This document shows positions 35,529-44,303 of a stretch of DNA of 64,000 nucleotides, one piece after another. Every line of letters begins with the position of its first letter. Position 1 is the stretch's first letter. The notes under the pieces are model-generated. The model made no database searches and had not been told where the DNA came from. It saw only the letters and a list, made by a program, of their open reading frames with translations. Made by a program: the position numbers and the translations under genes. The stretch comes from CAVTRI01 sp963737075 (GTDB taxonomy: Bacteria; Actinomycetota; Acidimicrobiia; Acidimicrobiales; Palsa-688). The stretch spans positions 1,054,001-1,118,000 of the forward strand of contig CAVTRI010000001.1 in the NCBI GenBank assembly GCA_963737075.1, written 5' to 3'.

Positions 35529-38500
35529 GTGTTGCGGCTCGCCAAGTTGACCGACGCCGAGTACGTCCTGCGCCAGGTGGCCGGCGGGCTCGAGGACTAC
35601 TACCTGGGCTCGGGCGAGGCCCCCGGGGTGTGGTCGGGCCGCCTGCCCGTCCAGCTTGGCCTGGTCGGGGTGGTGGAGGGTGACGAGCTGCGGGCGCTGA
35701 TCGACCGCCGCCACCCGGCCAGCGACGAGAGGCTGGGTGGCGGAAAGCAGCCCACCGTGCGGGCCATCGACGCCACCTTTTCGGCGCCGAAGAGCGTGTC
35801 TTTGTTGTGGGCGTTCGCCGGCCCGGAGGTGGCGTCGGTGGTGTCGATCGCCCATGTGGAGGCGGTGGACGCGGCGCTGGGGTTCATGGAGCGGCAGGCG
35901 GCGGTGACCCGCCGCCAGGTGGGGGGGACCAGGAGGCGGGCGGGCACGTCGGGGTGGGCGGCGGCGACGTTTTTGCATCGCAGCAGCCGGGCGGGTGATC
36001 CCCAGTTGCATACTCACGCGGTGATCCCCAACCTGGTGTGCCGGGAGGGCGGGGCCTGGGTGGCGTTGGATGCCACGGCGCTCTACCGCTGGGCCAAGGC
36101 GGCCGGCTCGGTGTACCAGGAGGAGCTACGCCGCCGCCTGTCGGAGCGGCTGGGGGTGGGCTGGGGGCCGGACCGCAACGGTTGCCGGGAGATGGTCGGT
36201 TTCAGCGAGGCGCAGCTGCGGGCGTTCTCCAAACGGACGGTGCAGATCGAAGCGCATCTGGCCGCCGCCGGGATCAGCCCTGCCGATGCCAAGGCCAGGA
36301 TGCGGGCGGACGAGGCGGCCAGCGTGGCCACCCGCCCCGGCAAGGACCGCACGCTGACCCCAGAGCATCTCCGCCAGCGCTGGCACACCGAGGCCGCCGC
36401 GGTGGGGTTGCCGACCGGCGCAGCGCTGCTGGGGCAGTGGTCCACTGTCGCCCACCGCCGGGTCGAAGATCGGGTTCTCCATCATCTGCATCTCCTCGAA
36501 GAATGCCAGGTTGAGGGTGTCGACGCGGCGGCGGTCATGGCGGCGCTGGCGGCCGCCAACCGGCTGGGCGACGACCAGGCTGCCGCGGTCGAGCGGCTGT
36601 GCGGGGCTGGTTCGGCCCTGCGGGCCTTGATTTCCCCAGCCGGGTACGGCAAGACCACCACCCTGGCCGCCGCTACTGACGCGGCCCGTCGGGCCGGGCG
36701 GGGGGTGCTGGTCGTCTCCACCACCAACCAGGCCGTGGAACAGCTGGGCCAAGCGGGCGTCCCGGCGATGACCGTGGCCCGCTTCGCCCTTTGCCGTGCC
36801 GAGTTGGAACCCGGCACTGTGGTGGTGGTCGACGAGTTCTCCCAGCTGCCCACCCGGGAAGCCCAGGCGGCGCTGGGGGCGGCGGCCGCCTGCCCGCAAG
36901 CCCTGGTGTGGCTGGTGGGCGATCCCCTCCAGGCCCAGCCGGTGGGCGCCGGGGGGCTGGCCCACTGGATCGCCGCCCAGGCCGGACAGGGTCGCCTCCC
37001 GGTGGCCGAGTTGACCGTCAACCGCCGCCAGGCCGACCCCGTCGAGCGACAGGCCCTCACTCATTTCCGCCATGGGGAGATCACCGATAGCCAGGACCTG
37101 CGCGACCGCGCCGGCTGGAACCACCACCACGCCGACCGCGACCAGGCCCTGACAGCGATGGCCGCCGCCGTGCTCGCCGATGTGGACATGTACGGTCCCG
37201 AACGGGTGGCAGCCTTGGCCGTCAGCCACGCCGACTGCGAAGCCCTGGCCGATCGCATCCGCGCCGACCGCCAAGACCTAGGGCTCATCGGCGGCCCCGC
37301 GTTGGACGGTCCGGGCTGGAGCGGTCCCCGCCCCTACCAGGCCGGGGATCGCATCGTGCTGCACGCCCATGCCCCACTGGACGATGGCGGCCGGCTCACC
37401 AATGGGACGGTGGCCACCGTGACCGCCGTGACCGCCGCCGGCCTCGCGGTGACCGCCGCCGACTGGGTCGACCCGGTGGTGCTGCCGGCCGAGTTCGTGA
37501 CCAGTCGGCGGGCCGACGGGCGCCCGCAGCTGTCGCACGCCTGGGCCCGGACCATCGACGGCGTGCAGGGCGGCACCTGGGACCAAGTTCATCTGCTGGC
37601 CACCCCGGCGCTGGACCGCTACCGCGGCTACGTGGGTCAATCGCGCTCCATCCAGCCCACCCACACCTGGAACACTACCCCCGCCCCGATCGATGACCAC
37701 GGCGGCCGCCTGGTCCAGCCCCATTGCACCCCGGCCGAGCAGATCGCCGCCGCCCCGGCCCGCGCTCAACCCAAGACCTTCGCCGCGGTCGACGACCCCT
37801 ACCGGTACGACCGGGCGGTGCGAGCCGAGCAGCAGTCCCATCGACAGCACCTTCAGCGCCGCCCACCGGATTTGTCACGCGAGATCGAGGTCGCCGAGCA
37901 AGTACTGGCCGCCCGCCAGCGCGACCTCAACGACGCCCGAACCCGCCTAGCCCACTGGCAAACCGAACAGCAGCGCACGGGCGGATGGCGGGGCCTGACC
38001 CGCGGCCGACGCCAGCAGCAGCACCACCCCGCCAACCAGGTCCAGTTCCAGACCGGAGCGGTCGAACGAGAAACTCAGCGTCTTGACGCCGCGAACCGCC
38101 AACGTGTTCAGCTCCTAGACGCCCAGGCGACCGGGACGGCCTTCGAGGAGGCCAACCAGTGGCGCCACACCTGCATCACGGCGCTCGAAGCCGAGCTCCA
38201 GCACCACTGGACCCAAGCGGTACTCAGCGCCGCTCACGACGGCTATCCCAGCGCCTACGGGCTCGACAAACTACAGGCCGCCCGTCGCACCCTCAACGAG
38301 AGCATCGAGAGGCTCGACAAGGGGGCCGCGATTGAGCGTGAGGAGTCCGACGTTGCCCGAGACCCCGTCGTCGCGCTCGAGAGAACTCGAGCGGGCTATC
38401 CGGCAAGCCGCTCAACAACTCTCGCTGCAGCTCGTGGAGCCCCCCGGCCGCCGCCTCGATCTTGCCCAGTCCCGGATGGACATACACCGGCAGCAGCATC

Positions 38501-38712
38501 TCAGCGAAGCGCTGTATGCCCCGAAGCCTCGATCGGAGTTGATCTGTAAAGCGAGGGGGCGGGCACGTCGGGCAGGGACGCGCCGGCGCTGTCAGGGGGA
38601 GACAACCGGGAGAACGGCGAGGCCTGCGACATTCTCGAAGATGCGGTCGCCCGCGACGAGCTCGAGGTCGAGCGCCAAGGCGGTAGCGGCGACCCAACGA
38701 TCGGCCTCATGA
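35529..38712 (+). CDS. MobF-family conjugative relaxase-helicase (TraA/TrwC-like), late frameshift
   Basis: Nicks the transfer origin, stays covalently attached and unwinds DNA. N-terminal TrwC relaxase domain with DATFSAPKSVSLLWAF and metal-binding histidines at 161/163 in PQLHTHAVIPN; RecD-like helicase with Walker A SPAGYGKTTT near 370 and Walker B VVVVDEFSQL; motif LSHAWARTIDGVQGGTW; then a charged helical C-terminus. The first frame ends at 38549, but near 38365-38390 coding character (high third-position GC) moves one base to LERAIRQAAQQLSLQL...HLSEALYAPKPR, which stops at 38712 inside vapC. The proposed shift affects only the tail, so the two enzymatic domains are intact. GTG 35529 start. 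Confidence 0.85.
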
Positions 38713-39029
38713 ACCTTCTGGCTGAGAGCGTGACCTCTCCGGTTCGCCCACGCCCGCAGTTCGACGCAACGCCCGATGAGCTGTTCCTCGGTCTGGATGA
38801 CATCCAGGTCCGCCAACGAACGAGCGAGGCGCCGCAGGCGCAGCTTCCCCCAGCCCGCCCGCGCGGCACCGTAGCGGACCTCCGTGACCGACACGAACGA
38901 CACCACCCGCGTGCGGCCGCCGATGAGCGATCGGACCCACTCAGAGCGGGGGTTCGGCCTGGCGTCTAGCGCCCAGCTTAGGCCGTCAGTGTCGAGAACG
39001 ACATGGCTACCCCGGCGGCGAGCGATCAC
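38592..39029 (-). CDS. PIN-domain toxin, VapC-like
   Basis: 145-residue PIN RNase, likely the toxin of a toxin-antitoxin pair. Acidic active-site positions are visible: VVLDTDGLSWAL near residue 13, SVTEVRYGA with the mid-domain Glu, and HEADRWVAATALALDLELVAGDRIF with Asp residues at the C-terminal end. GTG 39029 overlaps the upstream antitoxin stop by 4 nt (GTGA), the usual TA arrangement. Convergent with the relaxase, whose shifted tail overlaps its 3' end. Confidence 0.85.
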   Translation of the reverse strand: MIARRRGSHVVLDTDGLSWALDARPNPRSEWVRSLIGGRTRVVSFVSVTEVRYGAARAGWGKLRLRRLARSLADLDVIQTEEQLIGRCVELRAWANRRGHALSQKVHEADRWVAATALALDLELVAGDRIFENVAGLAVLPVVSP

Positions 39030-39199
39030 CCCTCGGCGATGATCATGTGGAACGCCTCCCACTCTTCGTCGGGGACATCGGCAATCGCGAACTCCTCATC
39101 GCTCAGCCGGGAACGGAACTCCCACAGGCGCGCGTCATCCACCGTGAAGAGATGAAGGCGGGGCTCCTCGTACGGCTCTGCATTGGACACTACGACCAT
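39026..39199 (-). CDS. probable antitoxin partner of the PIN toxin, 57 aa
   Basis: Short acidic protein (MVVVSNAEPYEEPRLHLF... ending EEWEAFHMIIAEG) overlapping the toxin start. Acidic and small, as antitoxins are, but I do not see the AbrB, ribbon-helix-helix or Phd folds normally paired with VapC. ATG 39199 is chosen since earlier in-frame codons lie in a low-complexity stretch. Function rests on position. Confidence 0.55.
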   Translation of the reverse strand: MVVVSNAEPYEEPRLHLFTVDDARLWEFRSRLSDEEFAIADVPDEEWEAFHMIIAEG

Positions 39200-39496
39200 G
39201 CTACGGGGCAAGCGCACGCCCGTGTGCACCTCCGCAACCGGACCCCCAGACCACCAGACCCTGCCCAACCCCCAATCTCCAGCCCGTCATTACCTCCCAA
39301 CCTCGCCATCCCACCCACAAGCCCCGCCACCCCATTCCCCCAGCCCCTCTTCCTCGACCACGGACCCCGCTATCACCTCCACACCGCCAACCGCTCCGAG
39401 GCACAGACATTTGCCGCCGCTGCGGCGGGCCCGGGCGTTCGGCGGCCGCCGGGTGCCGCAAGTCCGCTATTGCCAAATGCCGGTCACCTCGACAGC
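39200..39496. other. C-rich strand-asymmetric stretch, no gene
   Basis: About 300 bp with no supportable gene. Bases roughly 39239-39400 are strikingly poor in G on the + strand (runs such as ACCCCCAGACCACCAGACCC and CATTCCCCCAGCCCCTCTTC), so the opposite strand carries many G-runs that could form G-quadruplexes. It lies upstream of the TA pair. Confidence 0.6.
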
Positions 39497-39995
39497 ATGG
39501 CGAACACTGATGAAGGCACTCCCGTGGTCGCCCCGTCACCGGCTGGAAGTGAGGGCGTACTCCGAGGACGCCTAGAGAGCTCGGGCCTGGCGTGAGCCCC
39601 AAACGAACCCGCCGGGCTGAGTGCGATGCATCGCCACTGGCGTGAAGCTGGGCCGAGGCCTGCTTCTCGTTTTCCTTGACCGCCTGCGGGAGCTCGTAAA
39701 CGGCCATCAGGTCGACCTGGCGATTGAAATAGCCCGAGTGGAGGATGCCATGGCGTTGCTGGCTGACCCCGACGCAGTGGCCGAGGAGACGGCTGCCGCC
39801 CGGATGAAAACGGCCCGTCAGGTTGGCGAAGTGTCCGAACAGGCCGCCACAGTCGACCAAGCCCTAAGCGTGGCCGAGGCTGCGGCAGGTCAGGCCGCCA
39901 ACGACCGTCGTTGAAGCGGAACAGGACGCCAATGCAGCCTGGGAGCGGGTCGAAGCCCTCCAAGCCAAAACCAACCAGCTGCCCGCCGGCAGATC
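39497..39995 (+). pseudogene. broken coiled-coil protein of the mobile element
   Basis: Pieces of one gene in several frames. ATG 39497 opens MANTDEGTPVVAPSPAGSEG and stops at 39595. A helical, heptad-like frame follows from about 39660 (LVFLDRLRELVNGHQVDLAI, EETAAARMKTARQVGEVSEQ, VDQALSVAEAAAGQAANDRR) and stops at 39914; one base over it continues VEAEQDANAAWERVEALQAK. Such long Ala/Glu/Gln helices are common in mobilization accessory proteins. Not functional as read; the joins are approximate. Confidence 0.5.
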
Positions 39996-40068
39996 TACCT
40001 GTTCGGGGACAGCACGAGGCCGACGCCATTCTCTTTCCGGACCGGGAGGAAAGCCAGTTGGGGTTTCG

Positions 40069-40262
40069 TGAGACGATTCGATGTCGCTGTGCCTGGAGAC
40101 AAATGCCGTTCGGTCGGTGTCGCCGAACAAGGAATCCGTTACCTGCACCGGGTTTGTCTCCCGCATTCGCCGGTAATACCGATGGGGCGCCTTCGTGAAG
40201 TCTGGCAGGAGCATCGAGTCGAACTCGGATACTGGCTTGTCGGAAGGCACGACCTCACTCAC
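40069..40262 (-). pseudogene. N-terminal fragment of a cytochrome P450
   Basis: About 60 residues starting MSEVVPSDKPVSEFDSMLLP and including PHRYYRRMRETNPVQV and AFVSRHSDIES match the opening of bacterial P450s (the xYxxxRxxxPV and V-T-R-H-x-D-V pattern). After residue 62 the sequence is unrelated, and the I-helix, ExxR and heme Cys are absent. The break near 40069 probably marks the end of the neighbouring mobile DNA or a deletion scar. Confidence 0.6.
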
Positions 40263-40500
40263 CGCATGACATCCTTTTTCGATGCGCGGATCACCGCAGC
40301 GTTCGACTGCGACGCCGCCGAACGTTGATCTTTGAGTGATCGCCTACGGAGACGAGGGTCGCTGAGAGGGGCGGGGCCTGCGAGTCACCGGGACCGCGCC
40401 GCCGATCTCTGGGCCTCCACACGGCTGGCAGTCCGGACCCGGTCGATATGGGATACTGGTTGACGAGGGACGGTAGTACCGGAGAAGGGAGCGAGAGGGG
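40263..40500 (+). promoter_or_regulatory. gap with likely promoter of the lipoprotein cluster
   Basis: No gene. GATATGGGATACTGG near 40444-40458 carries a GATACT -10-like box, and TTGACG then TAGTAC follow within 25 bp. GGAGAAGGGAGCGAGAGG precedes ATG 40501. Assignment by eye. Confidence 0.4.
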
Positions 40501-41426
40501 ATGCGCAACCCACGCTCGTTCGGGGTGCTACTCCTGGTGCCAGTCCTCTGGTGCTGGCCGCCTGCACGAGCGGCTCGCATCGCTCGGCTCCGGCAACCTC
40601 GGCCGCCAATGACGCCATCACGGTCGGCTCGTTTAACTTCGAGGAAAGCGTGCTGCTAGCCGAGCTCTACAGTCAGGCGCTCGAAGCGGGCGGCTTCCAC
40701 GTGCGTCGCGCCTATGAGCTCGGGACCCGGGAGTTCGTCGGGCCGGCGCTGGCAACCGGGCTGGTGCAAGTGGTTCCTGAATACGCCGGCTCGGCCCTGC
40801 AATTCTGGAGCCTGGGCGCCCAAGCGGGCACGTCGGACGCGGCCGCCACCGAGGCGCGACTCCGCCAGGTCGCGGCAGCTCATGGTCTCGTCGCCCTGGA
40901 CCCGGCCCCTGCCCAGGACGCCAATGCTTTTGTTGTCACCCGCCAGACCGCCAGGCGCTTCGGGCTGCGGGCCCTCAGCGACCTGCGCCCGGTCGCGCCG
41001 CGGCTCACCTTCGGCGGCCCCCCGGAGTGCCCGAGCCGGCCCTTGTGCCTGCTCGGTCTCCAGCGTCGCTACGGGCTGCGGTTTAAGGATCTGGTGCGGC
41101 TCGACACCGCCGGTCCGGTCACCATCCAGGCCCTCGAGGATGGAAATGTCGATCTGGCCTTGCTCTTTACCCCGGACCCTGCCATCGGTGGACCACTGGT
41201 CGAACTGGCCGATGATCGGGGTCTGCAGCCCGCGGAGAACGTGACGCCACTCGTTCGCCGCGACGTGCTCGATCGCTGGGGTCCGGGAGTCGCGGCGCAG
41301 CTCGACGCGGTATCCCGCCGCCTGATCACGACGGACGTTCGCCATCTCAACGCACTGATAGCCGGCGGGAAGCAGAGCGTGCCGGCGGTGGCGGAGCAGT
41401 GGCTGAGTACGGAGGGGCTGCGGTGA
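40501..41426 (+). pseudogene. glycine betaine/choline-type (OpuAC) binding lipoprotein, frameshift in the signal peptide
   Basis: Binding protein of an osmoprotectant-type ABC importer, about 307 residues. ATG 40501 (after GGAGAAGGGAG) starts a signal peptide MRNPRSFGVLLLVPVL, and the lipobox VLAACTSG is one base out of frame; the shift is near 40540-40552. From there the frame is clean: TVGSFNFEESVLLAELYSQA, the VQVVPEYAGSAL hinge and the PVTIQALEDGNVDLALLF segment typical of OpuAC. As read, translation could start at GTG 40551 but would lack the n-region. No permease or ATPase is adjacent, so any transport role is unclear. Ends in a GTGA overlap with the next gene. Confidence 0.75.
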
Positions 41427-43609
41427 CGACTGATCCCACTATCATCAAGCCGGCGGCGGGCGCCCGGGGCAAAGTGCGGAGAAGCCGCCGCCGCCGGCGG
41501 CCTTCTGGCGCTGCCCCCCCGTTGCCACGAAGCATCGGCACCACCGGCAAGGTGTGGCTGGTGGCCTGCGCCGTGCTCCTGGTATGGCTGGTGATCCTGT
41601 TGAACACGCACTGGGCTCAGCGGCTGACCGATCAGGTCGACTCCGCCCTGCTGCGGCAGATGGCACGCCTGCGTACCGAGTGGCTCACCCGGATCATGAG
41701 CGGCATCGCCCGCGTCGGCTGGGGCTGGGCGGTGACAGTAACCGCCATCGGGCTCATCGGGGGGCTGATGGTGCTCAAGCGCTGGCGCCACCTGTTCACG
41801 TTCCTGGGCAGTTTCGCGGCGCTGGAGTTCGTGGGCGCCATCGTCTACAACCACTTCCGGCGACCCCGCCCCTACGACGTCACAATCATTGGACGCTGGG
41901 CCGGCTTCACGCTACCGGCACCGCCCGTCCTTCTGGTGACGCTGCTGGCGGTGGTCGTCGTTTATGCCCTGGTAGTACCGGGCCGCCCGCGCCGCATCGC
42001 CAAAGCGGTGGCGGTAATCGGGGTTTCCGCCTTCGTGGCTTCGCAGCTCTATTTGGCCACGTTCGGCCCTTTCGACGTACTGGTCGGGCTTGTGCTGCCC
42101 ATCGCCATTGCCGTCAACGCCTTCCGGGTCTTTACCCCTAATGAGGTGTTCCCTGTCACCTACCGGCGTGGCAAGACCGCCCATCTCGATGTCAGTGGAC
42201 GACGCGCCGATGCCCTCCGTCAGGCCGTCCGGGACCAGTTGAGGCTCACGGTGCTCGACATCCAGCCTGTCGGCCTGGAGGGCTCCGGCGGTTCCACGCC
42301 TCTTCGTCTTCGCATCGCCGGGGATCCCGACACCTACCTCTTCGCCAAGCTCTACGCCATGAGCCATGTACGAGCCGACCGCTGGTACAAGCTCGGTCGA
42401 ACCGTCCTGTACGGCCGCCTGGAGGACGAGGCGCCTTTCCAGTCCGTGCGCCGGCTGGTCGAGTACGAGGACTACGCGGCTCGCCTGCTGTGCGACATCG
42501 GCATCCCGACCGCCGCCTCCTACGGGATCGTGGAAATGACCCCCGAGCGGGAGTACCTCCTGGTCATGGAGTTCTTCGATGGCGCCCAGGAGATCGGCGA
42601 GGCGGATGTAGATGACCAGGTGATCGACGAGGCCCTGCTGCTGGTCAGGCGGCTGTGGGACGCCGGCCTGGCCCACCGCGACATCAAGCCGGCCAACCTG
42701 CTGGTGCACGACGGGCACGTCAAGCTGATCGACGTGTTCTTCGTCCAGGTCCGGCCCTCGCCCTGGCGGCAGGCCGTCGACTTGGCCAACATGATGCTCG
42801 TCCTGGCGGTGCGGACCGACGCCGACCGGGTTTACCAGCGAGCCCTGCAGTATTTCACCCCGGATGAGATTGCCGAGGGGTTCGCGGCGGTGCCCGGCAT
42901 CGCCAGCCCCACCCAGCTGCGCATGGCCGTAAAGCGCGACGGGCGCGACCTGGTGCGGCAATTCCGCGCCCTGGCGCCCGAGCGGCGACCGATCTCCCTG
43001 CAGCGCTGGAGCGTCAAACGGTTGGCCCTGGCAGCCGCCATCATCCTTGCGGCCGTCGTCCTCTACACCCCCACAGTCAACCTGTTGAAGCCGGCCTACA
43101 ACATTGACCCCAACGGCACCCCCAACTGCGGCACCAGCAGCCTGATGATCCTCATGGCCCAGTCCGTGCCGTCGGCCACCAAGGTGCCGTGCATTGCCGC
43201 TCTCCCGGCGGGCTGGCGTCTCGGTGGTTTGCACGTGGTGCACGGCCGGGGTGAGTTCTGGCTCAACCCTGAAGGGGGCGGGAACCACGCGGTCGAGGTC
43301 AATCTCGTTCCGGCCCCAGCGTGCGACGTGGCGGGCGCGACCGAGGTGCCGAGTGACGAGGCGGGCGTTCGGCGATTTGAGCACCCGGGCCGGCTGCCGC
43401 CCCGCCTGCAGAGCACCCGTTTTTACCTGTTCCCCGGGGGATGTGTCACCTACCGGTTCGCGTTCACGAGCCCGGCATCGGCGTCGCTGCTGTTCGACGC
43501 CGACACCGCCCTGGCCTTTGAATCCCGATCGGTCCTGGTGGCCAAGGTCCGGGCCGCCAGCGGCCTGCGGCTCTGCGGGGCCGGCGCGCCCTGTACAGAT
43601 GGGTCCTGA
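41423..43609 (+). CDS. membrane protein: degenerate PAP2-like domain fused to a RIO/ABC1-like kinase
   Basis: 728 residues. N-terminal basic tail (RGKVRRSRRRRRPSG), then six predicted helices; the segment FRRPRPYDV resembles the PAP2 KX6RP motif, but PSGH is replaced by PAPPVLL, so phosphatase activity is unlikely. A kinase-like domain at about 290-520 has HRDIKPANLLV (H418-R419-D420) and LIDVFFVQV in place of DFG. One more helix near 545 and a soluble C-terminal domain with several cysteines follow. GTG 41423 overlaps the lipoprotein stop. I infer a membrane sensor or lipid-linked kinase; no substrate is indicated. Confidence 0.75.
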   Translation: MTTDPTIIKPAAGARGKVRRSRRRRRPSGAAPPLPRSIGTTGKVWLVACAVLLVWLVILLNTHWAQRLTDQVDSALLRQMARLRTEWLTRIMSGIARVGWGWAVTVTAIGLIGGLMVLKRWRHLFTFLGSFAALEFVGAIVYNHFRRPRPYDVTIIGRWAGFTLPAPPVLLVTLLAVVVVYALVVPGRPRRIAKAVAVIGVSAFVASQLYLATFGPFDVLVGLVLPIAIAVNAFRVFTPNEVFPVTYRRGKTAHLDVSGRRADALRQAVRDQLRLTVLDIQPVGLEGSGGSTPLRLRIAGDPDTYLFAKLYAMSHVRADRWYKLGRTVLYGRLEDEAPFQSVRRLVEYEDYAARLLCDIGIPTAASYGIVEMTPEREYLLVMEFFDGAQEIGEADVDDQVIDEALLLVRRLWDAGLAHRDIKPANLLVHDGHVKLIDVFFVQVRPSPWRQAVDLANMMLVLAVRTDADRVYQRALQYFTPDEIAEGFAAVPGIASPTQLRMAVKRDGRDLVRQFRALAPERRPISLQRWSVKRLALAAAIILAAVVLYTPTVNLLKPAYNIDPNGTPNCGTSSLMILMAQSVPSATKVPCIAALPAGWRLGGLHVVHGRGEFWLNPEGGGNHAVEVNLVPAPACDVAGATEVPSDEAGVRRFEHPGRLPPRLQSTRFYLFPGGCVTYRFAFTSPASASLLFDADTALAFESRSVLVAKVRAASGLRLCGAGAPCTDGS

Positions 43610-43689
43610 CCCGCCGCGACAGAACGCGGTTGAGACGGCCGGCGTCGAAGCGGCCAGCGCAGCGGCCCACGCCACACCGACCGCCGCTG

Positions 43690-44301
43690 TCACTGCGCTC
43701 CTTGTCTTTCACCTGCACTGAGGTTGGCGATGGCTCCCGATGCGATCCCCAGGGCCACTCCGCCGACCACATCGAGGGGGAGATGAGCACCGACGTACTG
43801 ACGGGCACCGCCTACCACGATGGCCAGAACCCAGGCCACTCGGGCTTGGCGTGCCGCCAGCACTGAACCTCCGATCACGGCCAGGGTGGCGGCCACAGCG
43901 GCGTGCCCCGAGGGGAAGCCCTGACCGCCCTGACGGGCGCCCCGCACAGTCACCCCGCCGAGGTGGTCAGCGGGACGCCCCCGCTGCACCAACCGCTTCA
44001 TTACCTTGGCTGATGCCCAGGCGGCCGTTCCGGCCACGGCCAGGCGGACCGCCGCATCCGGACGGCGCCGCCGGGCGATGGCAGTGGCCACGGCCACCGC
44101 CCCCAGGCTCCCGCCCTGCATTATCACCCAGACCGGTCGCTCCAGAACGTCAGGCAGATCGTTGATGACGCGAAAGGCGCGCTCTTCGGCCGGGCCGACG
44201 GTCCCGTCCCGGGCCCGCTGCGCCAGCCACCCGAAGGTGGCCAGAGCCAGGACAATGCGAGCGGTGTCCGGCAGCCACGGCGGATCCTGGCGCGGCGCCA
44301 C
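43690..44301 (-). CDS. PAP2-family lipid phosphatase
   Basis: 203-residue membrane phosphatase for lipid or polyprenyl phosphates. All three catalytic motifs are visible: KRLVQRGRP (KX6RP), GFPSGHAAVAA (PSGH) and ARQYVGAHLPLDVVGG (RX5HX3D). Five to six hydrophobic helices. GTG 44301 begins 2 bp after the UbiB stop, so the two are co-transcribed. Convergent with the PAP2/kinase fusion, 80 bp apart. Confidence 0.9.
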   Translation of the reverse strand: MAPRQDPPWLPDTARIVLALATFGWLAQRARDGTVGPAEERAFRVINDLPDVLERPVWVIMQGGSLGAVAVATAIARRRRPDAAVRLAVAGTAAWASAKVMKRLVQRGRPADHLGGVTVRGARQGGQGFPSGHAAVAATLAVIGGSVLAARQARVAWVLAIVVGGARQYVGAHLPLDVVGGVALGIASGAIANLSAGERQGAQ

Positions 44302-44303
44302 GT

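Noticed and set aside
41912..43693. 593-codon minus-strand frame over the PAP2/kinase gene
   Set aside because: Shadow; sense protein has helices and kinase motifs, antisense is His/Asp/Arg-rich.
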